DNA from: Candidatus Krumholzibacteriia bacterium
GTDB lineage: Bacteria; Krumholzibacteriota; Krumholzibacteriia; WVZY01; JAKEHA01
NCBI GenBank assembly: GCA_029865265.1
Contig: JAOUHG010000022.1
Location: 1-52,175 of the forward strand
Length of the DNA: 52,175 nucleotides
Direction of reading: 5' to 3'
Shown: one piece after another, positions 24,552 through 32,798 of the stretch
Numbering within the stretch: the stretch's first letter is position 1
Layout: every line of letters begins with the position of its first letter
Position numbers and translations under genes: made by a program
Notes under the pieces: generated by a model
Databases searched by the model: none
The model's input: only the letters and a program-made list of their open reading frames with translations
Told to the model about the DNA's origin: nothing

Positions 24552-26257
24552 GCCGCGCCCGTGTCATGATCGTCGAAGACGAAGCGGTGGTCCAGGTGCA
24601 CCTGCGCCGGCTGGTGACGTCGCTTGGGCACGAGGTGGTGGGTGTGGCCACGAGTGCGCGACAGGCGTTGAGCCTCGCGGCGAACGCGCGCCCGGAGGTC
24701 GCCCTGATAGACGTGAACATCGAGGGGGAGGTGGACGGCATCACCGCGGCCGGCGAGATCGAGTCGCGCTACGGCACCACGGTCATCTTCGTCACCGCGT
24801 TTGCGGACGATTCGACGCTTGCACGGGCCGGTGATATCGGGTCGCACGGGTACGTCGTGAAGCCGTTCAGCGAGGCTCAGTTGAAAGCCGCCCTCGCCAC
24901 GGCGCTCGCCGCCCGCGGGCGTCTTGCCGGTTCGCTGGGGGGCGAGGCGCTGCGCGGCGTTCTGTCACGCCTTGGTGACGGCGTCGTGCTCATCGACGCT
25001 TCAGGACACGTGACGTTCGCCAATCCACTGGCGGAGCAAATGTTCGCACGTGAGGGAATTCGACTTCCCGGCGAGCGCCTGGACAGGGTTCTCCAGGTGT
25101 CGCCGGCGGGAATCCGGGACGCCCTGCGCCGCTGGCTGGACGACGGAGCGTCCGGATCTCCTCCCTTCGGCGACGAGCCGGTGGAGATTCGCTGCGGCGA
25201 CGGCGGGATGATTCGCGGGGAGGTGGAGATTCTGCCGCTGCGGTTCGGGGCGGGCGCTGCGTCCGGCTGGGCGGTGCTCGTACACGCGACCACCTCCGGA
25301 CCGGGAACCGACCGGACCGCGTTGCGCAAACGCCTTGCGCCCGGTGGCGAGTTCCACGGCATCATCGGCCGCAGCGACGCGATGCTGGCTCTGTACGAGC
25401 GCATCGAGAAGCTGGCCGGTGTCCCGTGGACCGTTCTCATCGAAGGGGAGACCGGTTGCGGAAAGGAACTGGCGGCGCGGGCCCTGCACACCCTGAGTCC
25501 CCGCGCCCGGGGGGCGTTTGTCGCCGTCAACTGTGCCGGACTCACGGACACGCTGCTGGGAAGCCAGCTCTTTGGCCACCGCCGCGGCGCCTTCACCGGC
25601 GCCGTCGAGAGCCAGGTGGGGGTGTTCGAAGCCGCGAACGGGGGAACGCTCTTCCTGGACGAAATCGGGGACATCTCGCCCGCCCTGCAGAAGTCCGTCC
25701 TGCGCGTGCTCGATGATAATGTGGTGACACGCGTCGGGGAGACGGAGGGGCGCCGGGTCGATGTGAGGGTGGTTTGCGCGACGCAGCGCGACCTTGACGA
25801 GGAGATTGCAGCCGGCCGCTTCCGCGCCGACCTCCTGTACCGGTTGCGCGGCGCGCGGCTGATCCTGCCACCCCTGCGGACGCGCGGCGACGACATCGTC
25901 CTGCTCGCGCAGCACTTTCTTGCCGCCGCCGCGCGCACGCTCGCCAAACGCCTCGACGGTTTCTCTCCCGAGGCGCTCGCCGCAATCCAGCGCTACTCCT
26001 GGCCGGGCAATGTCCGCGAGCTGCGCGGCGCCATTGATCACGCGGCGCTGGCGAGCGTGGCCGCGGTCATCGCGCGGACGGATCTGCCCGCCGAGGTTCT
26101 GGCCGGCGCCCCGGCCGAACCGGGAGACGATCGCTCCCGTCTCGTGAACGCGCTGCAGCGGGCGGGAGGCAACCGGTCGCGAGCCGCGGCGCTGCTCGGC
26201 ATCAGCCGTGCCACGCTCTACCGGCGGCTCGCCCAGTTCGGTCTCGCCGACGACTAG
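24548..26257 (+). CDS. Receiver-PAS-AAA+-Fis sigma-54 response regulator
   Basis: The 569-residue protein has a receiver (1-120) with E10, D11, phosphoacceptor D55, T83 and K105; a PAS-like domain (about 130-245); a sigma-54 AAA+ core with Walker A GETGCGKE (300-307), GAFTGA (347-352), Walker B GTLFLDE and arginine finger region RADLLYRL; and a Fis helix-turn-helix (about 536-563). All key residues are intact. It overlaps the kinase gene and is the obvious activator for the TGAGACA sites and sigma-54 promoter that immediately follow. Its receiver closely resembles that of the glycosyltransferase fusion encoded next (both carry VIVEDE/LIVEDE, FVTAFAD and KPFSE). Confidence 0.94.
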   Translation: MSRARVMIVEDEAVVQVHLRRLVTSLGHEVVGVATSARQALSLAANARPEVALIDVNIEGEVDGITAAGEIESRYGTTVIFVTAFADDSTLARAGDIGSHGYVVKPFSEAQLKAALATALAARGRLAGSLGGEALRGVLSRLGDGVVLIDASGHVTFANPLAEQMFAREGIRLPGERLDRVLQVSPAGIRDALRRWLDDGASGSPPFGDEPVEIRCGDGGMIRGEVEILPLRFGAGAASGWAVLVHATTSGPGTDRTALRKRLAPGGEFHGIIGRSDAMLALYERIEKLAGVPWTVLIEGETGCGKELAARALHTLSPRARGAFVAVNCAGLTDTLLGSQLFGHRRGAFTGAVESQVGVFEAANGGTLFLDEIGDISPALQKSVLRVLDDNVVTRVGETEGRRVDVRVVCATQRDLDEEIAAGRFRADLLYRLRGARLILPPLRTRGDDIVLLAQHFLAAAARTLAKRLDGFSPEALAAIQRYSWPGNVRELRGAIDHAALASVAAVIARTDLPAEVLAGAPAEPGDDRSRLVNALQRAGGNRSRAAALLGISRATLYRRLAQFGLADD

Positions 26258-26261
26258 CCCC

Positions 26262-26303
26262 GTGTCCCGCTGAGACACGCGTGAGACAGCGGGCGTGTCT
26301 CAC
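26262..26303 (+). promoter_or_regulatory. Upstream activator sites (TGAGACA half-site cluster)
   Basis: TGAGACA occurs at 26271-26277 and 26282-26288, exactly 11 bases apart, and inverted as TGTCTCA at 26296-26302. GTGAGACA-N7-TGTCTCAC (26281-26303) is a perfect inverted repeat, and GTGTCCCGCTGAGACAC (26262-26278) is nearly one. The centre is about 115 bases upstream of the predicted start, the normal place for a sigma-54 activator. CCCGCTG/CAGCGGG (26266-26272 and 26287-26293) could also form a hairpin. Confidence 0.7.
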
Positions 26304-26371
26304 CACCCGCCACTCGCCCGCGCCCCGGCCCATAACCAATTGCAAAAAAATATCTTAAGAATGAGGCGCCG

Positions 26372-26389
26372 TTGGCGTGGTGCTTGCGC
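26372..26389 (+). promoter_or_regulatory. Sigma-54 promoter of the glycan operon
   Basis: TTGGCGTGGTGCTTGCGC has GG at 26374-26375 and GC at 26386-26387, ten bases apart, close to TGGCAC-N5-TTGC. Transcription would start near 26399 and give a 64-base leader before the ATG at 26463. The adjacent AT-rich stretch (26341-26360) could aid DNA bending, though I see no clear IHF site. Confidence 0.75.
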
Positions 26390-26462
26390 ACACTTCCTCG
26401 TCCCATGACCCATTGACGGCCTTCCGGCGGTGCTGCGGCGGGCGCAACCCATTCGAGGCTTC

Positions 26463-28445
26463 ATGACCCGAGCGCGTGTTCTCATCGTCGAGGACGAGTC
26501 CATCGTCCGCATGCATGTGCGCGCGACGGTGGAGGCGATCGGTCACGAGGTGGTCGCCTCGGTTGCAACCGCGGAAGAGGCTGTGGAAGCGGCGCGCCGG
26601 GAAGCGCCAGACCTCATCCTGATGGACATCCAGTTGCGCGGAGAGCGTACGGGTGTCGATGCGGCGCGCGAACTCTCCCTCGACGTGGATGCAGCATTGA
26701 TCTTCGTTACCGCGTTCGCCGACGAGAACACCGTTCGGGCCACGGAATCGGTCGGCGCGGTCGGATACATCGTGAAGCCATTCAGCGAGCCGGAACTGCG
26801 GGCGGTGATCACGACCGCGCTGGGAACCCACCGCCGCGCGCGACGGTTGCGGGCGCGGGAGCGCACGCTTGCGAGAGTCCTGTTCGGGGGCTCCGATGCC
26901 ATCGTTGTGGCCGACACCGAGGCCAGGGTGACCTTCGCCAACCGCGGCGCCTGTGATGCCACCGGCTGGGCGCCCGCAGACGTCATCGGCCTGCCGCTCG
27001 AAGAGGCCCTGCGCGTGGATCCGTCGGAGCGGGTGGCGTTCGAAGCCGCCGTCAGCCGGGTCATGGGTGGCAGCGAGGCCGCGCCATTCCAGATCCGCGT
27101 CAAGATGCAGTCCCGCACGGCGGAGTTGAGCGGTGAGTTGACGCCACTGTTTCCGGAGATCCCGTCCGACGCAGGCCTGGTGGCGACGTTCCGGAGCGGC
27201 CAGGCCGGATTCCAGCTGGCATCCCCCCGGGACGATACCGGCGCGCGGCTGCTCATCTACTCGCACGACACCTTCGGCCTGGGGCACCTGAGCCGGAGCG
27301 TCAACCTCGCATCCGCGTTGATACAGCATTTCCCGCAACTGTCGGTGCTTATCGTGACCGGATCGTCCGTAGCCCATCGCATGCGCATGCCGGCGCGCGT
27401 CGACTACGTGAAGCTGCCGGCGGTGCGCAAGGTGGCGTCCGAACGCTACCAGGCGCGGTCGCTGGCGATGTCCGACGCCACCATCGTGGAATTCCGGGCC
27501 AGCCTGCTGTTGCGAACGGTACAGGACTTCGACCCCGACGCGGTGCTGGTGGATCATTCACCGGCGGGAATGAAAGGTGAGCTGGTTCCGAGCCTGGAGT
27601 GGCTCGCGGCCAACCGCCCCGGCTGCGCAAGAATGCTGGGCCTGCGCGATGTCATCGACGACCCCGAGTCCGTGCTGAGCATCTGGACGAAGGATGGCCT
27701 CTACCGGCTGGTCGAGGACAGCTACGACCATGTCTTCGTCTACGGCATGCGCGAGGTCTTCGACGCGGCGAGCGCCTACCGGTTCTCGCCGGCGCTGGCG
27801 TCGCGGGTGGCGTACATGAACTACGTCGGTGAGACCGCGGAACTCCCTCCCTCTGCCGGAAACCGCACGGAGGGGAAGCAGCGGCGACGCGTTCTCGTCA
27901 CCATCGGCGGGGGAGACGGCGCGGGCGAGCTGGTGGTGGGTACGTTCCTCGAAATGGCCGAGCGCCTGGGCGGCGCGATGGAATTCGACGCCACCATCGT
28001 GACGGGGCCGCTGGTGGACGAGGAGCTGCTGCGCAGTTTCCAGACCCGCGCGGCCGCGCTGCCGTCGGTGAGCCTGGTCGAGTTCGTCGATTCCACGTCG
28101 GCGCCGATGCGGGGCGCCGACCTCGTGATCTGCACCGGAGGCTACAACACCACCGCGCAGGCGATGCGCCACGCGCGGTCAGTCGTGATAATCCCGCGCA
28201 TTACCCACCGCAAGGAGCAGCTCGTTCGCGCCGAGTGTCTGCGCGCACGCGGGATGGCCGGCCTCATCCATCCGGACGAACTGACGGCGGATCTTCTGGC
28301 TGCCACCATCCGTCGTGAACTGGCCGCGGGGCCGGATGCCCAGATGAAGGCGCGCGCCCTGCTTCAGTTCGACGGCGCCGAAAACGTGGCGCGTTATTGC
28401 GCCGAACACGGGGTCATCCGGGGAAGGAGCGAGTTGAGGACGTGA
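26463..28445 (+). CDS. Response-regulator/PAS/glycosyltransferase fusion
   Basis: The 660-residue protein carries a receiver (1-120) with E10, D11, phosphoacceptor D55, T83 and K105, a PAS-like domain (about 135-250), and a complete GT-B glycosyltransferase of the MurG/COG4671 kind (260-650). The enzyme part has YSHDTFGLGHLSR at its nucleotide-fold start, RRRVLVTIGGGDG opening the second lobe, and the donor-binding GGYNTTAQAM followed by RITHRKEQ. No DNA-binding domain is present, so phosphorylation should act on the enzyme directly. It is the first gene after the sigma-54 promoter. Its stop overlaps the next gene (GTGA). I know of no characterised protein with this order of domains. Confidence 0.9.
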   Translation: MTRARVLIVEDESIVRMHVRATVEAIGHEVVASVATAEEAVEAARREAPDLILMDIQLRGERTGVDAARELSLDVDAALIFVTAFADENTVRATESVGAVGYIVKPFSEPELRAVITTALGTHRRARRLRARERTLARVLFGGSDAIVVADTEARVTFANRGACDATGWAPADVIGLPLEEALRVDPSERVAFEAAVSRVMGGSEAAPFQIRVKMQSRTAELSGELTPLFPEIPSDAGLVATFRSGQAGFQLASPRDDTGARLLIYSHDTFGLGHLSRSVNLASALIQHFPQLSVLIVTGSSVAHRMRMPARVDYVKLPAVRKVASERYQARSLAMSDATIVEFRASLLLRTVQDFDPDAVLVDHSPAGMKGELVPSLEWLAANRPGCARMLGLRDVIDDPESVLSIWTKDGLYRLVEDSYDHVFVYGMREVFDAASAYRFSPALASRVAYMNYVGETAELPPSAGNRTEGKQRRRVLVTIGGGDGAGELVVGTFLEMAERLGGAMEFDATIVTGPLVDEELLRSFQTRAAALPSVSLVEFVDSTSAPMRGADLVICTGGYNTTAQAMRHARSVVIIPRITHRKEQLVRAECLRARGMAGLIHPDELTADLLAATIRRELAAGPDAQMKARALLQFDGAENVARYCAEHGVIRGRSELRT

Positions 28446-30949
28446 ACGGGAATCCGGCGTTGAAGATTGCATACGTGGCGAAGATGTTTCCGCGCCTGTC
28501 GGAGACATTTGTGCTCAACGAGATCCTCGAACTGGAACGGCAGGGCGCAGAGGTCGTCGTCTTCTCCGCGCTCAAGCCCAACGAGGGCCGGTTCCATCCC
28601 CAGCTCGCGCTACTCAAAGCGCAGGTCGTCTACCTGGAGGATCTCGATCCGAAGAAGTGGGCGGCGTGGATCGCTCCCCTGTGGTCTCGACTGGCATCAC
28701 GCCGCGATCGGTTGTTTGGCGAACTGGAGAGCGCGATCGCGGCAGGGGACCCGCGCCGGGTGGATCTGGTCTGGCAGAGCGCGTGGATGGCCTGCAGGCT
28801 CGAGGAACTCGGGGTCGAGCGCATGCACGCTCACTTCGCCACGCTTCCAAGTACGCTCGCCTACCTCGTGAACCGTATCGCGGGGATCCCATTCAGCTTC
28901 ACGGCGCACGCCAAGGACATCTATGTGTACCGGCCGGAGGAAACGCTGCTCGCGGAGAAGCTTGCGGCTGCGGATTTCGGCATAACCGTGACGGAATTCA
29001 ACCGCCGCCACATGCTTTCCATACTCCCGCCCGAGGTGCACCAGAAGGTGCGGGTGCTGCACAACGGGGTAAGCCTCGCGACGTTCACCCCGCCGGATGC
29101 CGAGGGCCGGGAAGAGGATCTCATCCTGGGCGTCGGGCGGCTGGTGCCGAAGAAGGGATTCGACGTGCTGGTGGAGGCGTGCGGCCTGCTCGCAATGCGA
29201 GGCGCGCGCTTCCGCTGCATCATCGCGGGCGAGGGCCCGGAACTGGAGAGCCTGCGCGAGCGCTCGCGGGCGCTGGGGCTGGAGGATCGCGTCGAATTCA
29301 CGGGGCCGGTGACCTCGGAGGACGTTCGTCGGTTGATGCGGCGGGCGGCGGTGTTCTGTCTTCCGTGCCGGGTCTCCGCGGATGCCAACGTGGACGCACT
29401 TCCCACCGTCCTGCTGGAGGCGCTGGCCACCGGCCTTCCCGCGGTATCCACCCGCCTGTCGGGGATCCCGGAAATCATCGACGATGGCCTCAGCGGAGTG
29501 CTTGTGGACCCGGAAGACGCCGACGCAACCGCCCGCTCCCTCGAAACGATCCTGGCGTCGCCCGAACTGCGGCTGCGCTACGGCGTGAACGGGCGGGACA
29601 AGGCGGAGCGCTGTTTTGACCTGGAGAAGAACGTTGCGAGCCTGCACACGATGTTCAAAGGGGGGAGCCCGGATCCGCACCGGAGCGGGGCTAGTGCTGC
29701 GACACCAGGGGGCGGTAGTCGTGCACGCGTGCTCTACGTTTCGGGCGATCCGGGCATACCCTTCGGCGGGTCCAAGGGGGCGGCGGTGCACGTCCGCCAG
29801 TTCCTGGACGCTCTGGACGCGTCGGGCTGCGACGCGACGCTGGTTACCGCGCGCCGCGATCCGAAGTCCATGCTGGCGCCGCCCTACCCGGTCGTCGTCG
29901 CGACGGGTGCGCGCTCCTCGCGCCTGGCGTCGGCGCTGGGGGCCGGCGCGGAGGGATTCGGCGAGGTGCTCGATTTCGGCGGTAACAGCGCGATGCTGGA
30001 TGCGATCGAACGTGAGGCGCGGGGACGTTCCTTCGATGTCGTCTACGAACGCTACTCTCTGCTGGGCGTTGCCGGGTGCGCCTTCGCGCGCGCGAGTGGT
30101 CTGCCGTTCGTGGTGGAGGTAAACTCACCGCTGGTACTCGAGGCCGAGCGCTTCCGCGGCCTGCGGGATGGCGACCTGGCCCGGCGGGTGGAGCGTCTGG
30201 TGCTGGGATCCGCGAATCACGTCATTGCGGTGTCGGAGGAGGTTCGCGACTACGTGCTGGGCATCGTTCCTGGAGCGCCGGTAAGCGTGCTTCCGAACGC
30301 GGTCGACCCGTCCCGGTTCGATCGCCCCGGCGATGGCTGGCGCAGGCGCCTGGGCGGAGAGGACGACGTGATCGTCGGATTCGTCGGGCGCGTAAGACCG
30401 TGGCACGGCGTGGACCGGCTGGTCGATGCGCTGTCGCTCGCCCTGCAGGCCCACCCGCGGCTGCGCCTGTGTATCGTCGGCAACGCAGATGGGGAGGCCG
30501 ATGCGATCGTGGAACGCGCCCGCGAGCGCGGCATCGCCGGGCGCGTGACGCTCCTGGGCGAGGTCCGGTTCGAGGATATCCCGGGTGTGCTCGGCGCGAT
30601 GGACATCCTGGCGGCACCGTACCCCGATATGAGTGACTTCTATTTCTCGCCGCTCAAGCTGTTCGAATACATGGCGGCGGCCAAACCCATCGTTGCGTCG
30701 CGCATCGGCCAGGTCGCAAGATTGTTGCGCGACGGCGAGACCGCGCTGCTGGTGCCGCCGGGGGACGTGCCGGCGATGGCGGGAGCCCTGGGGCGCATCG
30801 CGTCGAATGCGGAGTTCGCGAACAGGCTGGGACGAAACGCGCGAGCGGCGGTTGAATCCGGCCACACGTGGCAGCATCGCATGGGCGTCGTGCTGGGACT
30901 CTTCGATTCGGTGCGGGGTGGGAAGGCCGCGACATCGCGGGTTTCATGA
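28442..30949 (+). CDS. Tandem GT4 glycosyltransferase (two catalytic domains)
   Basis: From GTG 28442 (GGAAGGAG 12 bases upstream) the protein has 835 residues. Domain 1 (1-406) opens with MFPRLSETFVLNEI, typical of exopolysaccharide GT4 enzymes, and has GVGRLVPKKGFD and PTVLLEALATGLPAVST with the E-x7-E element. A Gly/Ser/Pro/His linker (407-427) leads to domain 2 (428-835), a second GT4 with GGSKGAAVHVRQ, GFVGRVRPWHGVD and KLFEYMAAAKPIVAS. The two domains are different GT4 types, so two sugars or linkages may be added in sequence on the cytoplasmic side. Start and stop both overlap neighbours by four bases. Confidence 0.92.
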   Translation: MNGNPALKIAYVAKMFPRLSETFVLNEILELERQGAEVVVFSALKPNEGRFHPQLALLKAQVVYLEDLDPKKWAAWIAPLWSRLASRRDRLFGELESAIAAGDPRRVDLVWQSAWMACRLEELGVERMHAHFATLPSTLAYLVNRIAGIPFSFTAHAKDIYVYRPEETLLAEKLAAADFGITVTEFNRRHMLSILPPEVHQKVRVLHNGVSLATFTPPDAEGREEDLILGVGRLVPKKGFDVLVEACGLLAMRGARFRCIIAGEGPELESLRERSRALGLEDRVEFTGPVTSEDVRRLMRRAAVFCLPCRVSADANVDALPTVLLEALATGLPAVSTRLSGIPEIIDDGLSGVLVDPEDADATARSLETILASPELRLRYGVNGRDKAERCFDLEKNVASLHTMFKGGSPDPHRSGASAATPGGGSRARVLYVSGDPGIPFGGSKGAAVHVRQFLDALDASGCDATLVTARRDPKSMLAPPYPVVVATGARSSRLASALGAGAEGFGEVLDFGGNSAMLDAIEREARGRSFDVVYERYSLLGVAGCAFARASGLPFVVEVNSPLVLEAERFRGLRDGDLARRVERLVLGSANHVIAVSEEVRDYVLGIVPGAPVSVLPNAVDPSRFDRPGDGWRRRLGGEDDVIVGFVGRVRPWHGVDRLVDALSLALQAHPRLRLCIVGNADGEADAIVERARERGIAGRVTLLGEVRFEDIPGVLGAMDILAAPYPDMSDFYFSPLKLFEYMAAAKPIVASRIGQVARLLRDGETALLVPPGDVPAMAGALGRIASNAEFANRLGRNARAAVESGHTWQHRMGVVLGLFDSVRGGKAATSRVS

Positions 30950-32796
30950 TGGGCTCGATCAAGTACAGTCTGTCCCGGATTGACCCGGTGGCGGCACGAC
31001 GCGTTGCGGCCCGCTTCCGGGAGGAACTGCGTCCGCACCGCGGGCGAATCTTCCTGGCGATGGCCGGCCTGACCGGCGCGTCGCTGATGACGCTGCTGCA
31101 GCCGTGGCCGCTGAAGTTCGTTTTCGACCGCGTGCTCATCGGCAGCCGCGTTTCCGGTCCGGCCGGTTTCCCGCCCGCGGAATGGTCCCCCGTGACCACG
31201 CTGTGGGTTTCCGCCCTGGCGTTCCTGGTGATCGCGGTGCTCCGCGGCGCGCTGACGTATGTGTTCAGCATCCAGTCGAAGATCGTCGAGCACCAGATGA
31301 CGGCCACGCTGCGGCAGCGGGTGTTCGCCCACGTCCAGCGCCTGCCGCAGTCCTACCACGACTATCGCGAGACCGGTGACCTCCTGACGCGGATTACCGG
31401 CGATATCAATCTGCTCTCGGAACTGCTGGTGACGACGTCCATCGGCCTCGTCAGCCACACGCTGCTGGTCGTTGGAATGCTGGCGGTGCTCCTGTGGCTG
31501 GATCCGCTGCTGGCGGTGATCGGGCTGGTCATCATCCCCATCTTTGCGCTGGCCGCGTTTCGCTTTTCCGGCCGTATTCGCTCGTCCGCGCGCAAGCAGC
31601 GCGAGGCCTACGGCGAGATCGTGTCCGCGGTGCAGGAATCCCTTGCCGGAATAGCACAGGTCAAGAGCTTCGCGCAGGAGAAGCGCCGCGAGAAGCTCGT
31701 GGGTAGATCGGTGGGAAGGGACGCCAAGGCGAACGTGCGCACCGCGCGGCTGACGGAGAACTACGCGCGCACGGTGGATATGATCAGCGCCGCCGGGACC
31801 TGCGCCGTCCTGATCGTGGGCAGCTACCGCGCCATGGCGGGCCTGATAACACCGGGAGACGTGCTCGTGGTGATGTCGTACCTGCGCAGCATGTACCGGC
31901 CGCTGCGCGACTTCGCCAAGCTCACCGCGCACGCGGCCAAGGCGGTCGTCCGTGCCGACAAGATCATTGAACTGCTGGACATCGCGCCGGAAACGCAGGA
32001 CATGGAATCGGCCTTGTCGGCGCGGGAGATCCGCGGGGACATCGCCTTCGAGAACGTGCGGTTCCAGTATTCCGGAGGGAAGCAGGCGCTGCGCGATGTG
32101 ACCTTCCGGATTCCGGCGGGCCGGACGACGATGATCGTCGGCGCGACCGGCGCCGGCAAGTCGACCATCGCAAAGCTCATCCTGCGGCTGTACGAGCCGG
32201 TGGGCGGGCGCATTTTGCTCGACGGACACGATATCCGTGACTATCGCATCGACAGCCTGCGCAAGCGCATTTCGCCCCTCACCCAGGAATCCTTCCTGTT
32301 TCGGAGCTCGATTGCGGAGAACATAGCGTTCGGGGCCAGAAACGCCACGGCCGAGGAGATCCAGGAGGTGGCCGCGCGCGTGGGGGCGGATGATTTCATC
32401 CAGACGCTTCCGCATGGCTACGACACGCTGGTGGGCGAGGGAGGCGCGACCCTGTCGGGTGGGCAGAGGCAGCGCGTGAGTTTCGCCCGGGCGCTCCTGC
32501 GAAACTCCCCATTGATGATCTTCGATGAGCCGGCAACGGGGCTGGACGTGCACGCGGAGGCCGCCGCCAAGGAGTTGCTCGCCCGCACCCGCGAGGGGCG
32601 GACGCTGATCGTCATTACGCACCGCCTGCATTTCCTGGAACTGGCCGACTGGGTGGTGTACGTGCGGGACGGCGAAGTGCTCGAGCAGGGAGACCCGCAG
32701 GAACTCGCCGGTCGCAGGGGCGCGTTCTGGGAATTTGTGCGGCACGGTGACGTCGTGCGGCGCGACGGCCCTGCGGTTGAAGGGAGGGGCGCTTGA
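30946..32796 (+). CDS. ABC exporter half-transporter (permease fused to ATPase)
   Basis: The 616-residue protein has a type-I exporter membrane domain with six helices (about 30-330) and an ATPase with Walker A GATGAGKST (399-407), Q-loop, signature LSGGQ (503-507), Walker B LMIFDE (523-528) and switch histidine H559. It resembles MsbA/multidrug-type half-transporters and should act as a dimer. In this operon, moving a lipid-linked glycan across the inner membrane is the natural role, by analogy with PglK or MsbA; that is inference. ATG 30946 overlaps the preceding stop. Confidence 0.93.
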   Translation: MMGSIKYSLSRIDPVAARRVAARFREELRPHRGRIFLAMAGLTGASLMTLLQPWPLKFVFDRVLIGSRVSGPAGFPPAEWSPVTTLWVSALAFLVIAVLRGALTYVFSIQSKIVEHQMTATLRQRVFAHVQRLPQSYHDYRETGDLLTRITGDINLLSELLVTTSIGLVSHTLLVVGMLAVLLWLDPLLAVIGLVIIPIFALAAFRFSGRIRSSARKQREAYGEIVSAVQESLAGIAQVKSFAQEKRREKLVGRSVGRDAKANVRTARLTENYARTVDMISAAGTCAVLIVGSYRAMAGLITPGDVLVVMSYLRSMYRPLRDFAKLTAHAAKAVVRADKIIELLDIAPETQDMESALSAREIRGDIAFENVRFQYSGGKQALRDVTFRIPAGRTTMIVGATGAGKSTIAKLILRLYEPVGGRILLDGHDIRDYRIDSLRKRISPLTQESFLFRSSIAENIAFGARNATAEEIQEVAARVGADDFIQTLPHGYDTLVGEGGATLSGGQRQRVSFARALLRNSPLMIFDEPATGLDVHAEAAAKELLARTREGRTLIVITHRLHFLELADWVVYVRDGEVLEQGDPQELAGRRGAFWEFVRHGDVVRRDGPAVEGRGA

Positions 32797-32798
32797 CC

